Positions 10,818 to 20,320 of a stretch of 64,000 nt of DNA are shown here, piece by piece. Location of the stretch: contig JAKJJU010000003.1 of assembly GCA_021713295.1 (NCBI GenBank), positions 53,193-117,192 on the forward strand, read 5' to 3'. Each line of letters starts with the position of its first letter. Position 1 is the stretch's first letter. A program made the translations under genes and the position numbers. The notes under the pieces are model-generated. The model had not been told where the DNA came from and ran no database searches. It was given only the letters and a program-made list of their open reading frames with translations. This DNA comes from Thiotrichales bacterium 19S3-11 (GTDB lineage Bacteria; Pseudomonadota; Gammaproteobacteria; Francisellales; Francisellaceae).

Positions 10818-11738
10818 ATGAATGAAATGCAAAGTATTTGGCATAATGGTGCGCTTGTTCCTTGGAAAGCGTGTAAAGTTCATATTTTAACGCATGGATT
10901 GCACTATGGCAGTGGAATTTTTGAAGGTATTCGTGCTTATCAGACAGATCAAGGTGCAGCTGTTTTTAAATTAAAAGAGCATATGGCAAGATTTATGTAT
11001 TCGGCAAATGCATTGGGTATGAAATTACCTTATACGCAAAAAGAATTAGAAGATGCCGTTTGTTTAACGGTGCAAGCAAATAATTTAGAAGCAGGTTATA
11101 TTCGACCTGTGGCATTTTATGGTTATGATGAGCTTGGCGTTGTGCCAAAAGTAAACTCACCCATTGATGTTGCCGTTGCATGTTGGCCGTGGGGTAAGTA
11201 TTTGGCAAGTGATCAGATTGATGTTGAAATCAGTCAGTATATTCGTATCCACCCAAAATCAACCGTGGCCGATGCCAAAATCTGTGGTCATTATGTTAAT
11301 AGTTTATTATCCAAATTAGCGTCTAATCAGCAAAAATATCATGAAGTTCTGATGCTTGACTCTGAAGGTTTTGTAGCTGAAATGTCGGCATCAAATATAT
11401 TTATTGTTAAAAATAATAAAGTTTATACAACAGAAGAAGGCACAATTTTAGTTGGTATTACAAGAAATGTTGTTATGGATATTTTAAGAACTAAAGGTTA
11501 TGAAGTCATTGAAACTAAGTTTACCCCTGAAGATATTATCAATGCGGATGAAGCTTTTGTTTGTGGAACAGCGGTTGAAGTTGTTTCAATGAGAAGTTTA
11601 AATGACCAGTTGATTAATGATGCTCAGCTAGGTGAAGTAACCGCATTTGTTAAAGATGCCTATCATAAAATAGTCACAGGATGTGATGCCCGTTATCGTG
11701 ATGCATTAACCTTAGTAAGTGAATATTCTATTTCATAA
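10818..11738 (+). CDS. ilvE: branched-chain amino acid aminotransferase
   Basis: IlvE carries out the last step in Leu, Ile and Val synthesis and the first in their degradation, with PLP and glutamate/2-oxoglutarate. The 306 residues match the family. The N-terminal THGLHYGSGIFEGIRAY is diagnostic of class IV aminotransferases. K154 in DAKICGHYVNS aligns with the PLP lysine of E. coli IlvE, and LVGITRNVV and EAFVCGTAVEV follow. It appears monocistronic, starting about 75 bp after the groL terminator. Confidence 0.95.
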   Translation: MNEMQSIWHNGALVPWKACKVHILTHGLHYGSGIFEGIRAYQTDQGAAVFKLKEHMARFMYSANALGMKLPYTQKELEDAVCLTVQANNLEAGYIRPVAFYGYDELGVVPKVNSPIDVAVACWPWGKYLASDQIDVEISQYIRIHPKSTVADAKICGHYVNSLLSKLASNQQKYHEVLMLDSEGFVAEMSASNIFIVKNNKVYTTEEGTILVGITRNVVMDILRTKGYEVIETKFTPEDIINADEAFVCGTAVEVVSMRSLNDQLINDAQLGEVTAFVKDAYHKIVTGCDARYRDALTLVSEYSIS

Positions 11739-11864
11739 GCGGTTGTTGCGATTTTAAACGACTGGTTAATTCTGCAATATTTCTCTAATTTCCCTAATGG
11801 TATAAATTCTATATAATTCAATGTGCAATAGGGAAATCGTGTGATAAAAACTAGGGAGAAATAG

Positions 11865-12782
11865 ATGTTTGTAGAAGATTTAAGCGATATTGCTCAGTGG
11901 TATTTTAAAAGTTGTGGCGAGCATGTTAGTATTTTTCACAGTAACCATCATCTTGCGCGTAGTTTGCTCAATTATGCAGAGGCACATTCTTCAGCTACTG
12001 ATGCTGAGTGTGTCTCTGTTCTACGTCAACTATTAGCACATTTACCCAAAATGGGTCAACTTGCTAAAAAAGTGATTGAGACATTAAATAAAAGATATAA
12101 CTTAGAGGTTCAACCGAGGAATCCAATTGATTTTACAGAAAGTCAGTTTGGTGATTATCTCTTATCTGGTGGTGCAATGAATACCCCATCAGAGATAGTA
12201 AAGCAATATGAGTATAAATTTCCAACTGAGACATTACAAGAGAGAGACACTAAGCTTTTTTTTAGTGATTTATCGGAATTAGTTGAAGCGAATAATAAAA
12301 ATTCACTGACTGTTGATGTGGTTAAACGCTTAGGACAGTGGTATTTGGATGAGTATGGAAAAAAAGAAAATTGTTTTCATAGTAATCAAAAAGTTGCTAA
12401 CCAATTAATTGCCTATGCGAATACTAATAGAGAGGCAAGTGCTGATGACTGTGCATCACTATTAGTTGCAATGCTTAAAAAAATACCGAATCATGGTCAG
12501 CTTGTTGAGCAAACGGTTAGTTTATTAAATAAGGCCTATGGGCTTAGTATTTCTACAGAAGAATCTATGCAGCATATGGCACAATTATATGCTGGGCCAA
12601 TTTTGCCGATGATGAAAAGTCCTTATCAGGTTGCTCGCGAATTTCAGAGCGCTGAAATTGGTAGTAATTTAGATGATTATGATTGTTATTTTAATGACCC
12701 TCCTAAAACTAGGCATCAGACGCCTATATTATTTAATAATGAGTTAAGCATTCCTGCTAGTTATGAGTTTGATAATCGTTAA
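11865..12782 (+). CDS. uncharacterised protein with two tandem about 80-residue repeat domains
   Basis: I do not recognise this 305-residue protein. It contains an internal duplication. Residues about 3-84 (DIAQWYFKSCG, FHSNHHLARSLLNYAEA, PKMGQLAKKVIETLNKRYNL) align with residues about 149-230 (RLGQWYLDEYG, FHSNQKVANQLIAYANT, PNHGQLVEQTVSLLNKAYGL). Shared positions include QWY, FHSN, the Asp-Ala-Glu/Asp-Cys-turn, P-x-x-GQL and LNKxYxL. The C-terminus is acidic and proline-containing. There is no signal peptide or membrane segment. A purine-rich AGGGAG lies before the ATG. The repeat may be a small helical domain, and a host-directed role is only a guess. Confidence 0.6.
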   Translation: MFVEDLSDIAQWYFKSCGEHVSIFHSNHHLARSLLNYAEAHSSATDAECVSVLRQLLAHLPKMGQLAKKVIETLNKRYNLEVQPRNPIDFTESQFGDYLLSGGAMNTPSEIVKQYEYKFPTETLQERDTKLFFSDLSELVEANNKNSLTVDVVKRLGQWYLDEYGKKENCFHSNQKVANQLIAYANTNREASADDCASLLVAMLKKIPNHGQLVEQTVSLLNKAYGLSISTEESMQHMAQLYAGPILPMMKSPYQVAREFQSAEIGSNLDDYDCYFNDPPKTRHQTPILFNNELSIPASYEFDNR

Positions 12783-12859
12783 GTAATCACAATGGAATTC
12801 TGATCATTTGTATTTTAGAATGAGAGTTATCATAAATGAATAAATAAGGAACTTCCCAT

Positions 12860-13312
12860 ATGCAAACGAAACTGAAATGCTCATTGATGGTAATCCTTTT
12901 AGGAGCAACAGCGACAAGTTTTGCAGCGTTTGGTGTGAATGCTGGCGTATCAACGGATAGTGCAACTAAAACAATCAGCTCAACGACATCATCGTCGAAT
13001 GCTAATACGACTAAGGAAATTAGCGAAATTGTTGATCTTGGAATTAAAAATCAAAATGATCAGGCAATGTGGAGTAATTTTGTTAAAAACTGTATGCTAC
13101 CAAACTTATCGCATGATCAAATTGCTTCTTTAGCAACAGGTGGTGTTGACAGTATTAATAAGTTTTTAACCAGTTTTACACCGAGTCAAAGTGCAATGAC
13201 CATGGCCTATAACAAACTAGTGTCATGTCCTGATGCAAAGCCAGCGGCACAAAAATTAATCGAAAAACTAACGTCAGCACAAGCAACCAAAACAGGTACA
13301 AAGCTTTGGTAA
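12860..13312 (+). CDS. uncharacterised small exported protein
   Basis: The 150-residue product begins MQTKLKCSLMVILLGATATS followed by FAAFG, a standard Sec signal peptide with cleavage expected near residue 22. The mature part starts with a Ser/Thr/Asn-rich low-complexity stretch of about 30 residues and continues as an alpha-helical domain. The mature part has two cysteines (NCMLPNLS and VSCPDAKP) that could form a disulfide in the periplasm. AAGGA precedes the ATG. No family is recognised. Confidence 0.6.
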   Translation: MQTKLKCSLMVILLGATATSFAAFGVNAGVSTDSATKTISSTTSSSNANTTKEISEIVDLGIKNQNDQAMWSNFVKNCMLPNLSHDQIASLATGGVDSINKFLTSFTPSQSAMTMAYNKLVSCPDAKPAAQKLIEKLTSAQATKTGTKLW

Positions 13313-13384
13313 GGTGCTGGCGTTAACGAGAGTAATCAGGTAGAATTCATCTTTTAGAATGAATAAGTTAGCTTTGACCTAGAG

Positions 13385-13759
13385 ATGAGTCAGAAAAATA
13401 ATATAAATTTTATACCCGTGTCAACTTGGCTATTTGTTGGTGGCATTATCTTAGGTTTATTTGATATGTTTTCATCAAATAGTATTGTTGATGCAGCTGC
13501 GAATTTCTATTTAAGTGATATTATTGCCTATCTTATTTTTGCAACATTGATTTTTCTATTAATTATGGGGCATCATTGGGCGAAATATGTTTATGTATTG
13601 ATGTTGATTTTTTGGTTTTCAATTTTATTTTTATTATTAATTCCATATTACAATCATACAGTTAACTTGGTGATAATTACGTTGCAGATTACCTTGAACC
13701 TTTTAGGGATTTTAATTTTAAGTCATAGTCAAAAAAGTGTTTATCATCTTAGTCATTAG
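13385..13759 (+). CDS. uncharacterised four-helix membrane protein
   Basis: The protein has 124 residues with four hydrophobic segments (about residues 12-30, 42-62, 66-90 and 92-115) and no polar motif of note. It ends SHSQKSVYHLSH. It probably resides in the inner membrane. No family is recognised. It starts 72 bp after the exported protein and may be cotranscribed with it. Confidence 0.55.
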   Translation: MSQKNNINFIPVSTWLFVGGIILGLFDMFSSNSIVDAAANFYLSDIIAYLIFATLIFLLIMGHHWAKYVYVLMLIFWFSILFLLLIPYYNHTVNLVIITLQITLNLLGILILSHSQKSVYHLSH

Positions 13760-13851
13760 GCTTTGTTAATTGCAATTAAAATTGCCTTTCATTGTGTGCT
13801 GTGGTAGCGTAAGTTTACTGTATTTAAAGGATTTTTAAGTGGAGATGCCGC

Positions 13852-14796
13852 TTGTATCGTAAAGCAGATAAACAAAGCCTATGGCAGGGGCGTTCTGATG
13901 CAAATCAAGATGAATATATCTATCAAATTATACAGCAGCTAGCAATTGATGAATTAAACCCTAGTAGTGGGTTCGGCTTAATTGGTTTTGCATCTGATGA
14001 GGGTATTAGACGTAATTTAGGTCGTATTGGTGCAAAAGAAGGCCCTGACGCAATACGATGTGCATTAGCCTCAATTGCGATTAATAAAAAGCTAAATTTA
14101 TATGATTTAGGTGATGTCTTATGTTTAGATGGAGATTTAGAGCGTGCACAAAATGAATTGGCAAAAATAGTTAAATTGACCATTGACAAAGGCCTATTAC
14201 CAATTGTTTTAGGTGGTGGACATGAAACGGCTTGGGGGCATTTTTTAGGGATTGATCAGGCCTATGCAGCTCAAGAAGATATAGCCATTATTAACTTTGA
14301 TGCGCATCTAGATTTAAGAAGCTTAATGAAAGGAAAATATGCATCTTCAGGAACGCCATTTTATCAAATTTCGGAGCATTTAAAGCATAACCTTCGATTA
14401 TTTAATTATTACTGTGCAGGTGTTCAACCATTAGCAAATACAACAAGTTTGTTTGACTATGCGAAGAAGCATCAAGTTAAAATTAATTTAGCAGAGACGA
14501 TTAATGCGAATCCTTATGATTTGGGTTTTATTGAAACTATTATTAATCAGCATAAAAAAATCTATGTATCTGTTTGTTTAGATGTATTTCAAGCAGCAAT
14601 AGCTCCTGGTGTTAGTGCGCCACAGTCAATGGGCATTGATACTACGTATGTCGTGGAAGCATTAAAATTATTAGCTGTTTCTAATGCAGTTGTAGGAATA
14701 GATATAGTAGAGCTATCACCACGTTATGATATTGATAGGCGAACGGCCAAACTTGCAGCAAGCTTATTAAGTATTTTTTTAATGGCATATCACTAG
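13852..14796 (+). CDS. hutG: formimidoylglutamase (arginase family)
   Basis: HutG hydrolyses N-formimino-glutamate to glutamate and formamide, the last step of histidine degradation. It starts at TTG (13852) with GGAG seven bases upstream, and the N-terminus DKQSLWQGRSD is typical of HutG. Arginase-fold metal motifs are GGGHETAWGH and NFDAHLDLR. In the third motif, SVCLDVF, the first of the two usual aspartates is a Cys. I believe some HutG proteins carry this, so activity is not excluded. The 314-residue length is normal. It heads the operon hutG-hutU-hutH-hutI. Confidence 0.9.
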   Translation: MYRKADKQSLWQGRSDANQDEYIYQIIQQLAIDELNPSSGFGLIGFASDEGIRRNLGRIGAKEGPDAIRCALASIAINKKLNLYDLGDVLCLDGDLERAQNELAKIVKLTIDKGLLPIVLGGGHETAWGHFLGIDQAYAAQEDIAIINFDAHLDLRSLMKGKYASSGTPFYQISEHLKHNLRLFNYYCAGVQPLANTTSLFDYAKKHQVKINLAETINANPYDLGFIETIINQHKKIYVSVCLDVFQAAIAPGVSAPQSMGIDTTYVVEALKLLAVSNAVVGIDIVELSPRYDIDRRTAKLAASLLSIFLMAYH

Positions 14797-14857
14797 CTGT
14801 AGCTGGAGTTTATAAATAAATTATTTAGATTAATCAGTAAGTTAAGGAGTTTAGATA

Positions 14858-16555
14858 ATGGATGAAGTTATAGAATCAAACGATCAAAATCAACATCAGT
14901 CGAGGCTGCGTGACATTAAAGCACCAACGGGTAATCAGTTGCATTGTAAAAATTGGCAAATAGAAGCAGCACTTAGAATGCTGATGAATAATTTAGATGC
15001 AGAAGTAGCAGAATATCCAGAAAAGCTAGTTGTTTATGGAGGTATTGGTAAAGCAGCAAGAAACTGGCCTTGTTTTGACAAAATTATTGAAACGTTGAAA
15101 TCACTAGCAGTGGATGAAACGTTGTTAATACAATCAGGAAAGCCAGTTGGTGTTTTTAAAACAACAGAAACAAGTCCAAGGGTTCTAATTGCAAATTCAA
15201 ACTTGGTTCCACATTGGGCTAATTGGCAGCATTTTAATCAATTAGATCAGGCTGGATTGATGATGTATGGCCAGATGACAGCAGGTTCTTGGATCTATAT
15301 TGGTTCTCAAGGGATTATACAGGGGACATTTGAGACCTTTGTAGAGATGGCAAGACAGCACTATCAAGGGGATTTATCAGGAAAATGGATACTAACAGCA
15401 GGTTTAGGTGGTATGGGCGGTGCGCAGCCATTGGCTGCAGTTTTAGCTGGTGCGTCGATGTTGGCAGTTGAGTGTGACCCATCACGGATTGACTTGCGCT
15501 TAAAAACAAATTATCTGGATTATAAAGCAGATAATCTTGATCATGCCTTGGCTTTAATTGAAGATGCTAAACTAAATAAAAAAGCAATTTCTGTAGGTTT
15601 ATTAGGTAATCAGGCTGAAATATTACCAGAGCTTATCAAACGAGGTGTTAGACCCGATGCTTTGACTGATCAAACGAGTGCGCATGATCCATTGAATGGC
15701 TATTTGCCAATTGGTTGGACATTAGAAAAAGCACAGATGATGCGAAAGAGTCAGCCAGAAAAAGTGATTCAGGCAGCAAAAGAGTCGATGGCCGTTCATG
15801 TTAAGGCTATGTGTGACTTGGCAAAACTTGGTGTGCCAACATTCGATTATGGTAATAATATTCGACAAATGGCCTATGAAGCAGGCTGTGACAATGCATT
15901 TGATTTTCCAGGTTTTGTGCCAGCCTATATTCGACCCTTATTTTGTCAAGGAATTGGGCCATTTAGATGGGTTGCACTTTCAGGAGATCCGCAAGATATT
16001 TATAAAACAGATCAAAAAGTAAAAGAGCTATTACCTAATGATACGCATTTGCATCTTTGGTTAGATATGGCAAAATCCCGCATTCAATTTCAAGGCTTAC
16101 CTGCAAGGATTTGTTGGGTTGGTTTGGGTGATCGAGCAAAACTTGGTCTTGCATTTAATGAAATGGTTAAATCTGGGGAGTTAAAAGCGCCGATTGTCAT
16201 TGGTAGAGATCACTTAGATTCTGGTTCAGTAGCCAGTCCAAACCGAGAAACCGAAGGTATGCTTGATGGATCTGACGCTGTATCGGATTGGCCTTTATTA
16301 AATGCACTATTAAATACGGCTTCGGGGGCTACTTGGGTAAGCTTACACCATGGTGGTGGTGTGGGTATGGGGTTCTCACAACATGCTGGAATGGTAATTG
16401 TTGCTGATGGTTCTGATCAAGCAAAACTAGCGTTAGAGCGAGTCCTTAACAATGATCCTGCAACAGGTGTGATGCGACATGCCGATAGTGGTTACCAAAA
16501 AGCCATTGACTGTGCAAAAGAAAATCATCTTAATTTGCCCATGATTAATCAATAA
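14858..16555 (+). CDS. hutU: urocanate hydratase
   Basis: Urocanase converts urocanate to 4-imidazolone-5-propionate using a tightly bound NAD+. The 565 residues are full length. The Rossmann-like [13 protein letters not shown] is present, followed by the highly conserved block [19 protein letters not shown] that includes the catalytic-region Cys, and later [22 protein letters not shown]. It is the second gene of the hut operon, 61 bp after hutG, with AAGGAG upstream. Confidence 0.98.
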   Translation: MDEVIESNDQNQHQSRLRDIKAPTGNQLHCKNWQIEAALRMLMNNLDAEVAEYPEKLVVYGGIGKAARNWPCFDKIIETLKSLAVDETLLIQSGKPVGVFKTTETSPRVLIANSNLVPHWANWQHFNQLDQAGLMMYGQMTAGSWIYIGSQGIIQGTFETFVEMARQHYQGDLSGKWILTAGLGGMGGAQPLAAVLAGASMLAVECDPSRIDLRLKTNYLDYKADNLDHALALIEDAKLNKKAISVGLLGNQAEILPELIKRGVRPDALTDQTSAHDPLNGYLPIGWTLEKAQMMRKSQPEKVIQAAKESMAVHVKAMCDLAKLGVPTFDYGNNIRQMAYEAGCDNAFDFPGFVPAYIRPLFCQGIGPFRWVALSGDPQDIYKTDQKVKELLPNDTHLHLWLDMAKSRIQFQGLPARICWVGLGDRAKLGLAFNEMVKSGELKAPIVIGRDHLDSGSVASPNRETEGMLDGSDAVSDWPLLNALLNTASGATWVSLHHGGGVGMGFSQHAGMVIVADGSDQAKLALERVLNNDPATGVMRHADSGYQKAIDCAKENHLNLPMINQ

Positions 16556-16573
16556 ACCTATGGAGGTGCGTTT

Positions 16574-18205
16574 ATGGATACAATAGCATTTAAAGAAGAG
16601 ATAAGTACATTTAAGGAAATTGCTGAAAAATCAGATAAAGTATCTAGTGAGGTAGGTCAATCATTGGGTGAGGACAGTATGCTGCCATTTATGTTAATTC
16701 CAGGGAGTTTGGATCTTGAGAGTATCCGCCATTTAATTCAAAATGATCGTAAGATAAAGTTAGCAGATAGTGCTTATCAAGCAATTGATCGTTCCTATCA
16801 AACCTTAAAGGATTTAGTTGCTGAGGGTAAAACTATTTACGGCGTGAATACCGGATTTGGTTTGTTGGCAAAGAAAAAAATAGAAAAAGATGAATTAAAA
16901 CGGTTACAAAAACGCTTAATTTTATCGCATGCAGCAGGTGTAGGTGAAGCACTAGATATAGATTGCGTTAAGTTGATTTTATTGTTAAAAATTAATAGCC
17001 TTGCGCAAGGCTATTCAGGCGTCTCTAGAAAACTGATTGATCGTTTAGTTTTTTTCTACAATCAAAAAGTATATCCAAAGATTCCTTCTCAAGGTTCTGT
17101 TGGCGCTTCGGGCGATCTGGCTCCTTTAGCGCATTTGTCATTACTTCTTTTAGGTGAAGGTAAGGTTTTTTATCAAGGAAAAACAACCTCAGCTTCCAAT
17201 GCACTGGCAAGTATGAATATTGAGCCATTAGAATTAGAAGAAAAGGAAGGTTTAGCTTTAATTAATGGCACACAAGCTTCAGCTGCAATTGCCTTAATCG
17301 GACTGTTAAAAGCACAGCGTAATTTTGCAGTAGGAACCATCGCAGGGACATTGTCATTGGATGCTTCTGCTGGAAGTATTCGACCATTTCATCCAACAAT
17401 TGCTAGGATGAAAAAATCACAGGGGCAGATGGTCTTTTCTCATGCGGTATTTAAATTAATTGAAGGCAGTGAAATTTTACTTTCTCACCAAAATGAATGT
17501 AATAAAGTACAAGACCCTTATTCAATTCGCTGTCAGCCACAAGTAATGGGAGCTATATGGCAACAAATTAAGCATGCAGAAGAGAATTTGATTAATGAAG
17601 CCAATGCAGTATCGGATAATCCATTGATTATACCGGATACCAAAGAAGTTATTTCAGGTGGTAATTTTCATGCAGAGTCTGTTGCTTTAAGCGCAGATCA
17701 AGTAGCAATTGCTGTTTGTGAAATTGGTGCAATTGCAGAGAGAAGAATTGCGTTATTAACGGATAAAGCATTTAGTGGCTTACCTTCATTTTTAGTCAAA
17801 GATGCCGGTTTAAATTCTGGGTTTATGATTGCTCATGTCACAGCATCTGCCTTAGCAAGTGAAAATAAAACCTATGCGCATCCTGCATCGGTTGATTCAT
17901 TACCAACCTCAGCTAACCAAGAAGATCACGTTTCAATGGCTACCTTTGGTGCTATAAAGTTAAATAAAATTTGTGATAATGTTTTACAGATATTAGCAAT
18001 TGAAACGTTAGCAGCCTGTCAAGGCATTGATTTTCGTTCGCCGCTGAAATCTTCTGATAAGTTGATGGGATATTATATGCGAATTAGACGTGAAGTTTCA
18101 TTTTATGAGAAAGACCGGTTATTTGCTGATGATATAGCTAAAGTTGCATCATTGATTAGTCAAATAGCTTATTACGGTGAGATATATCATGATGTCTTCT
18201 CCTGA
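16574..18205 (+). CDS. hutH: histidine ammonia-lyase with N-terminal extension
   Basis: HutH deaminates L-histidine to urocanate, opening the pathway. The Ala178-Ser179-Gly180 triad in GSVGASGDLAPLAHL forms the autocatalytic MIO electrophile. YGVNTGFG and the NGTQASAAIAL and QDPYSIRCQPQ blocks are intact. The protein has 543 residues, about 36 longer than typical HutH (the Pseudomonas enzyme has Ala142-Ser143-Gly144). The extra N-terminus is polar and rich in Lys/Glu/Ser. GGAGGT six bases before the ATG supports this start rather than Met36 or Met40. Confidence 0.97.
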   Translation: MDTIAFKEEISTFKEIAEKSDKVSSEVGQSLGEDSMLPFMLIPGSLDLESIRHLIQNDRKIKLADSAYQAIDRSYQTLKDLVAEGKTIYGVNTGFGLLAKKKIEKDELKRLQKRLILSHAAGVGEALDIDCVKLILLLKINSLAQGYSGVSRKLIDRLVFFYNQKVYPKIPSQGSVGASGDLAPLAHLSLLLLGEGKVFYQGKTTSASNALASMNIEPLELEEKEGLALINGTQASAAIALIGLLKAQRNFAVGTIAGTLSLDASAGSIRPFHPTIARMKKSQGQMVFSHAVFKLIEGSEILLSHQNECNKVQDPYSIRCQPQVMGAIWQQIKHAEENLINEANAVSDNPLIIPDTKEVISGGNFHAESVALSADQVAIAVCEIGAIAERRIALLTDKAFSGLPSFLVKDAGLNSGFMIAHVTASALASENKTYAHPASVDSLPTSANQEDHVSMATFGAIKLNKICDNVLQILAIETLAACQGIDFRSPLKSSDKLMGYYMRIRREVSFYEKDRLFADDIAKVASLISQIAYYGEIYHDVFS

Positions 18206-19391
18206 TCTTTTAATTAAAAATGCTCGCTTGTTAACGGTTAATGACTCATATGATATTCTCGATCGAGTTGATATTGCCATTAAGGATACGAAAGTCATTG
18301 CAATCGATAATGCCATAGAGGCGGGTAGGGATACAATGATTATTGATACTAAGGGGGCGCTTGTTAGTCCTGGCCTCATAGATTGTCATACGCATATTAT
18401 TTATGCAGGCAATCGAGCGGATGAATTTGCAATGCGTTTAAATGGGGCAAGTTACCAAGATATTGCACAACAAGGTGGTGGTATTCTATTGACGGTAACA
18501 GCAACTCGTAAGGCAAGTATTGATGAACTTACAGCTTTAGCATTGAAACGATTGGATACGATGGCAAACTATGGCGTAACAACGGTAGAAGTCAAGTCAG
18601 GTTACGGGCTTGATACGGAAACTGAAATTAAAATGCTTAAGGTTACGAAACGTTTAGCGAATCACAGTGCAATCTCAATTGTGTCAACCTTTCTTGGTGC
18701 GCATGCCATTCCGCCTGAATTTAAAAAGACGCCAGAAATCTATTTAGATCTTATAATTAATCAGATGCTGCCTGAGATAAAAGAGCAAAAGTTAGCTGAG
18801 TTTGTTGATGCATTTTGTGAATCAATTGCATTTAAAGCTGACCAGGTTGAAAAGCTGTTTAATAAGGCAAAAGCCTATGGTTTTAAATTAAAATTGCATG
18901 CTGAGCAGTTAAGTGATCAAAAGGGTGCAAAATTAGCAGCGAGCATGGGCGCATATTCAGTTGATCATCTGGAATATTTAAATACGTGTGATATTAGGGC
19001 ATTAAAGGAAAATAATACCACAGCAGTTTTACTGCCAGGGGCTTTTTACTTTTTGAAAGAAACGCAATTACCACCAATTGATGCATTGCGGAAACAGCAA
19101 GTGCCAATAGCGATTGCAACTGATGCAAACCCAGGTAGTTCACCGTTTTTATCTTTGCCTTTAATGATGAATATGGCGTGTGTTCTATTTGGTCTATCAA
19201 TTAAAGAAGTTTGGCAAGCTGTGACAATTAATGCTGCCAAAGCATTAGACCGTCAAGATCGTATTGGTAGTGTTGAAGTAGCTAAAACTGCTGATTTAGT
19301 TATTTGGGATACAAATAATGAAAATGACATTGTTTATAATCCTACTGGAGTTAAACCTGATAAGGTTATAAAAGAAGGTGTATTTATTTAA
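18189..19391 (+). CDS. hutI: imidazolonepropionase
   Basis: HutI hydrolyses imidazolone propionate to N-formimino-L-glutamate. It belongs to the amidohydrolase superfamily, with the zinc pair in DCHTHIIYAG (His67, His69 from this start), then VEVKSGYGLD, LHAEQL and the late catalytic Asp in ATDANPGS. An in-frame GTG lies at 18177, but the ATG at 18189 has GGTGAG seven bases upstream and gives the usual length of 400 residues. The gene overlaps the hutH 3' end by 17 bp, so the two are translationally coupled. Confidence 0.96.
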   Translation: MMSSPDLLIKNARLLTVNDSYDILDRVDIAIKDTKVIAIDNAIEAGRDTMIIDTKGALVSPGLIDCHTHIIYAGNRADEFAMRLNGASYQDIAQQGGGILLTVTATRKASIDELTALALKRLDTMANYGVTTVEVKSGYGLDTETEIKMLKVTKRLANHSAISIVSTFLGAHAIPPEFKKTPEIYLDLIINQMLPEIKEQKLAEFVDAFCESIAFKADQVEKLFNKAKAYGFKLKLHAEQLSDQKGAKLAASMGAYSVDHLEYLNTCDIRALKENNTTAVLLPGAFYFLKETQLPPIDALRKQQVPIAIATDANPGSSPFLSLPLMMNMACVLFGLSIKEVWQAVTINAAKALDRQDRIGSVEVAKTADLVIWDTNNENDIVYNPTGVKPDKVIKEGVFI

Positions 19392-19483
19392 TTTCAACTG
19401 ACATTTTTATGATATATTTAAGTTTTCATTTTCTGCAACCTTGATAGATTGTATTGAAAAAATATTATCAAGAGGTTTCATGC

Positions 19484-20320
19484 ATGTTTAAAGATTATAA
19501 GTATGAAGTAGTTAGTGATGATGATAGTGTCGATAGTATAGATTTATCTGATGTTAGGCATTTATCTACTGAAGAGTTCGTTAAGAATTATTTACATCGA
19601 AAAGTACCGTTGTCTTTAAAATTTAATAAAAAAGAACAAAATGCTACTTTGTACCTGGTTTGCCCAACGGATGGAGTTTTTGCAGGTGGTGCATCAAATG
19701 CTGTAGCAATACCTGAAAATGGTTATTTTATCTGTTCTAAGTCTCAACTTGAACGTGGTGTGTCTGGAAAGGCTATTGCTTCTTTTTCAGCGACAGTACT
19801 ACCTTGGCAAGAAAATAGGATATGTACTCAAAAGCTTGACAAGGCTGAAAATATAATTGTAACTCCAATACTTGAAGGGTGTACATTTATAATTGATAAA
19901 AAAAATTCTGAAATCCATCATATCAATGCGCAAACAGAGTCAGGCAGTATTTCTGTTGATTTAATGGATAAGCAAATAGAAAAATTAAGACATGAAAAAT
20001 TTCTTAGTGAATCAGATATCATAATAATTGGTCCCCAATCTGGTGCTGAGTCATATCATTTTAAAGAACATGAAAAACTAGCTAATATTGCTAATGTTGT
20101 TGGAGTTAATACGCAAGATGGCTGGAAATTTAATGTTCATACGTATGGTATAAATCATGGGTCAGAAGGATATGAAATTGTCAAAGTTTCAGCTAAACGT
20201 TATGATATAGACGATGAAGCTATAGCAAGATCACCTAAAACTGTATTTGCAAATGAAGTTTCCGAGGCAAAGCATGAAAGCATTTGTGAAACTCTCTCTA
20301 AAACTTGTGTAATTCTTTAA
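19484..20320 (+). CDS. putative secreted glutamine deamidase (BLF1/CNF-like triad) with CAAX prenylation motif
   Basis: This 278-residue protein has no signal peptide or membrane helix. The ATG at 19484 has AGAGG eight bases upstream and is preferred to the TTG at 19454. The segment VTPILEGCTFIIDKK carries an L-x-G-C motif. Relative to Cys133, a Thr lies at -6 (Thr127) and a His at +12 (His145). From memory, the catalytic Thr88-Cys94-His106 of Burkholderia lethal factor 1 has the same spacing, with its LSGC motif. BLF1, CNF1 and CheD share this deamidase active site. The last four residues are Cys-Val-Ile-Leu, a complete CAAX box of the geranylgeranyl type, directly before the TAA. Together these suggest a host-cell deamidase toxin anchored to host membranes by host prenylation. 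No global homology was tested. The stop overlaps the convergent minE stop by 4 bp. Confidence 0.55.
   Translation: MFKDYKYEVVSDDDSVDSIDLSDVRHLSTEEFVKNYLHRKVPLSLKFNKKEQNATLYLVCPTDGVFAGGASNAVAIPENGYFICSKSQLERGVSGKAIASFSATVLPWQENRICTQKLDKAENIIVTPILEGCTFIIDKKNSEIHHINAQTESGSISVDLMDKQIEKLRHEKFLSESDIIIIGPQSGAESYHFKEHEKLANIANVVGVNTQDGWKFNVHTYGINHGSEGYEIVKVSAKRYDIDDEAIARSPKTVFANEVSEAKHESICETLSKTCVIL

Noticed and set aside
13322..13372. ATTCAT/ATGAAT hairpin between the small exported and membrane-protein genes
   Set aside because: It has a six-base AT-rich stem, a large loop and no T tract, so it is neither a convincing terminator nor an operator.
14577..14590. Cys in place of the first Asp in HutG metal motif (SVCLDVF)
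   Set aside because: I recall the same Cys in some formimidoylglutamases, so it is probably a family variant rather than a dead enzyme. An alignment of HutG proteins would settle it.
20317..20320. Overlap of the stops of the deamidase-like gene and minE
   Set aside because: A four-base convergent overlap is ordinary in compact genomes and does not by itself indicate regulation.
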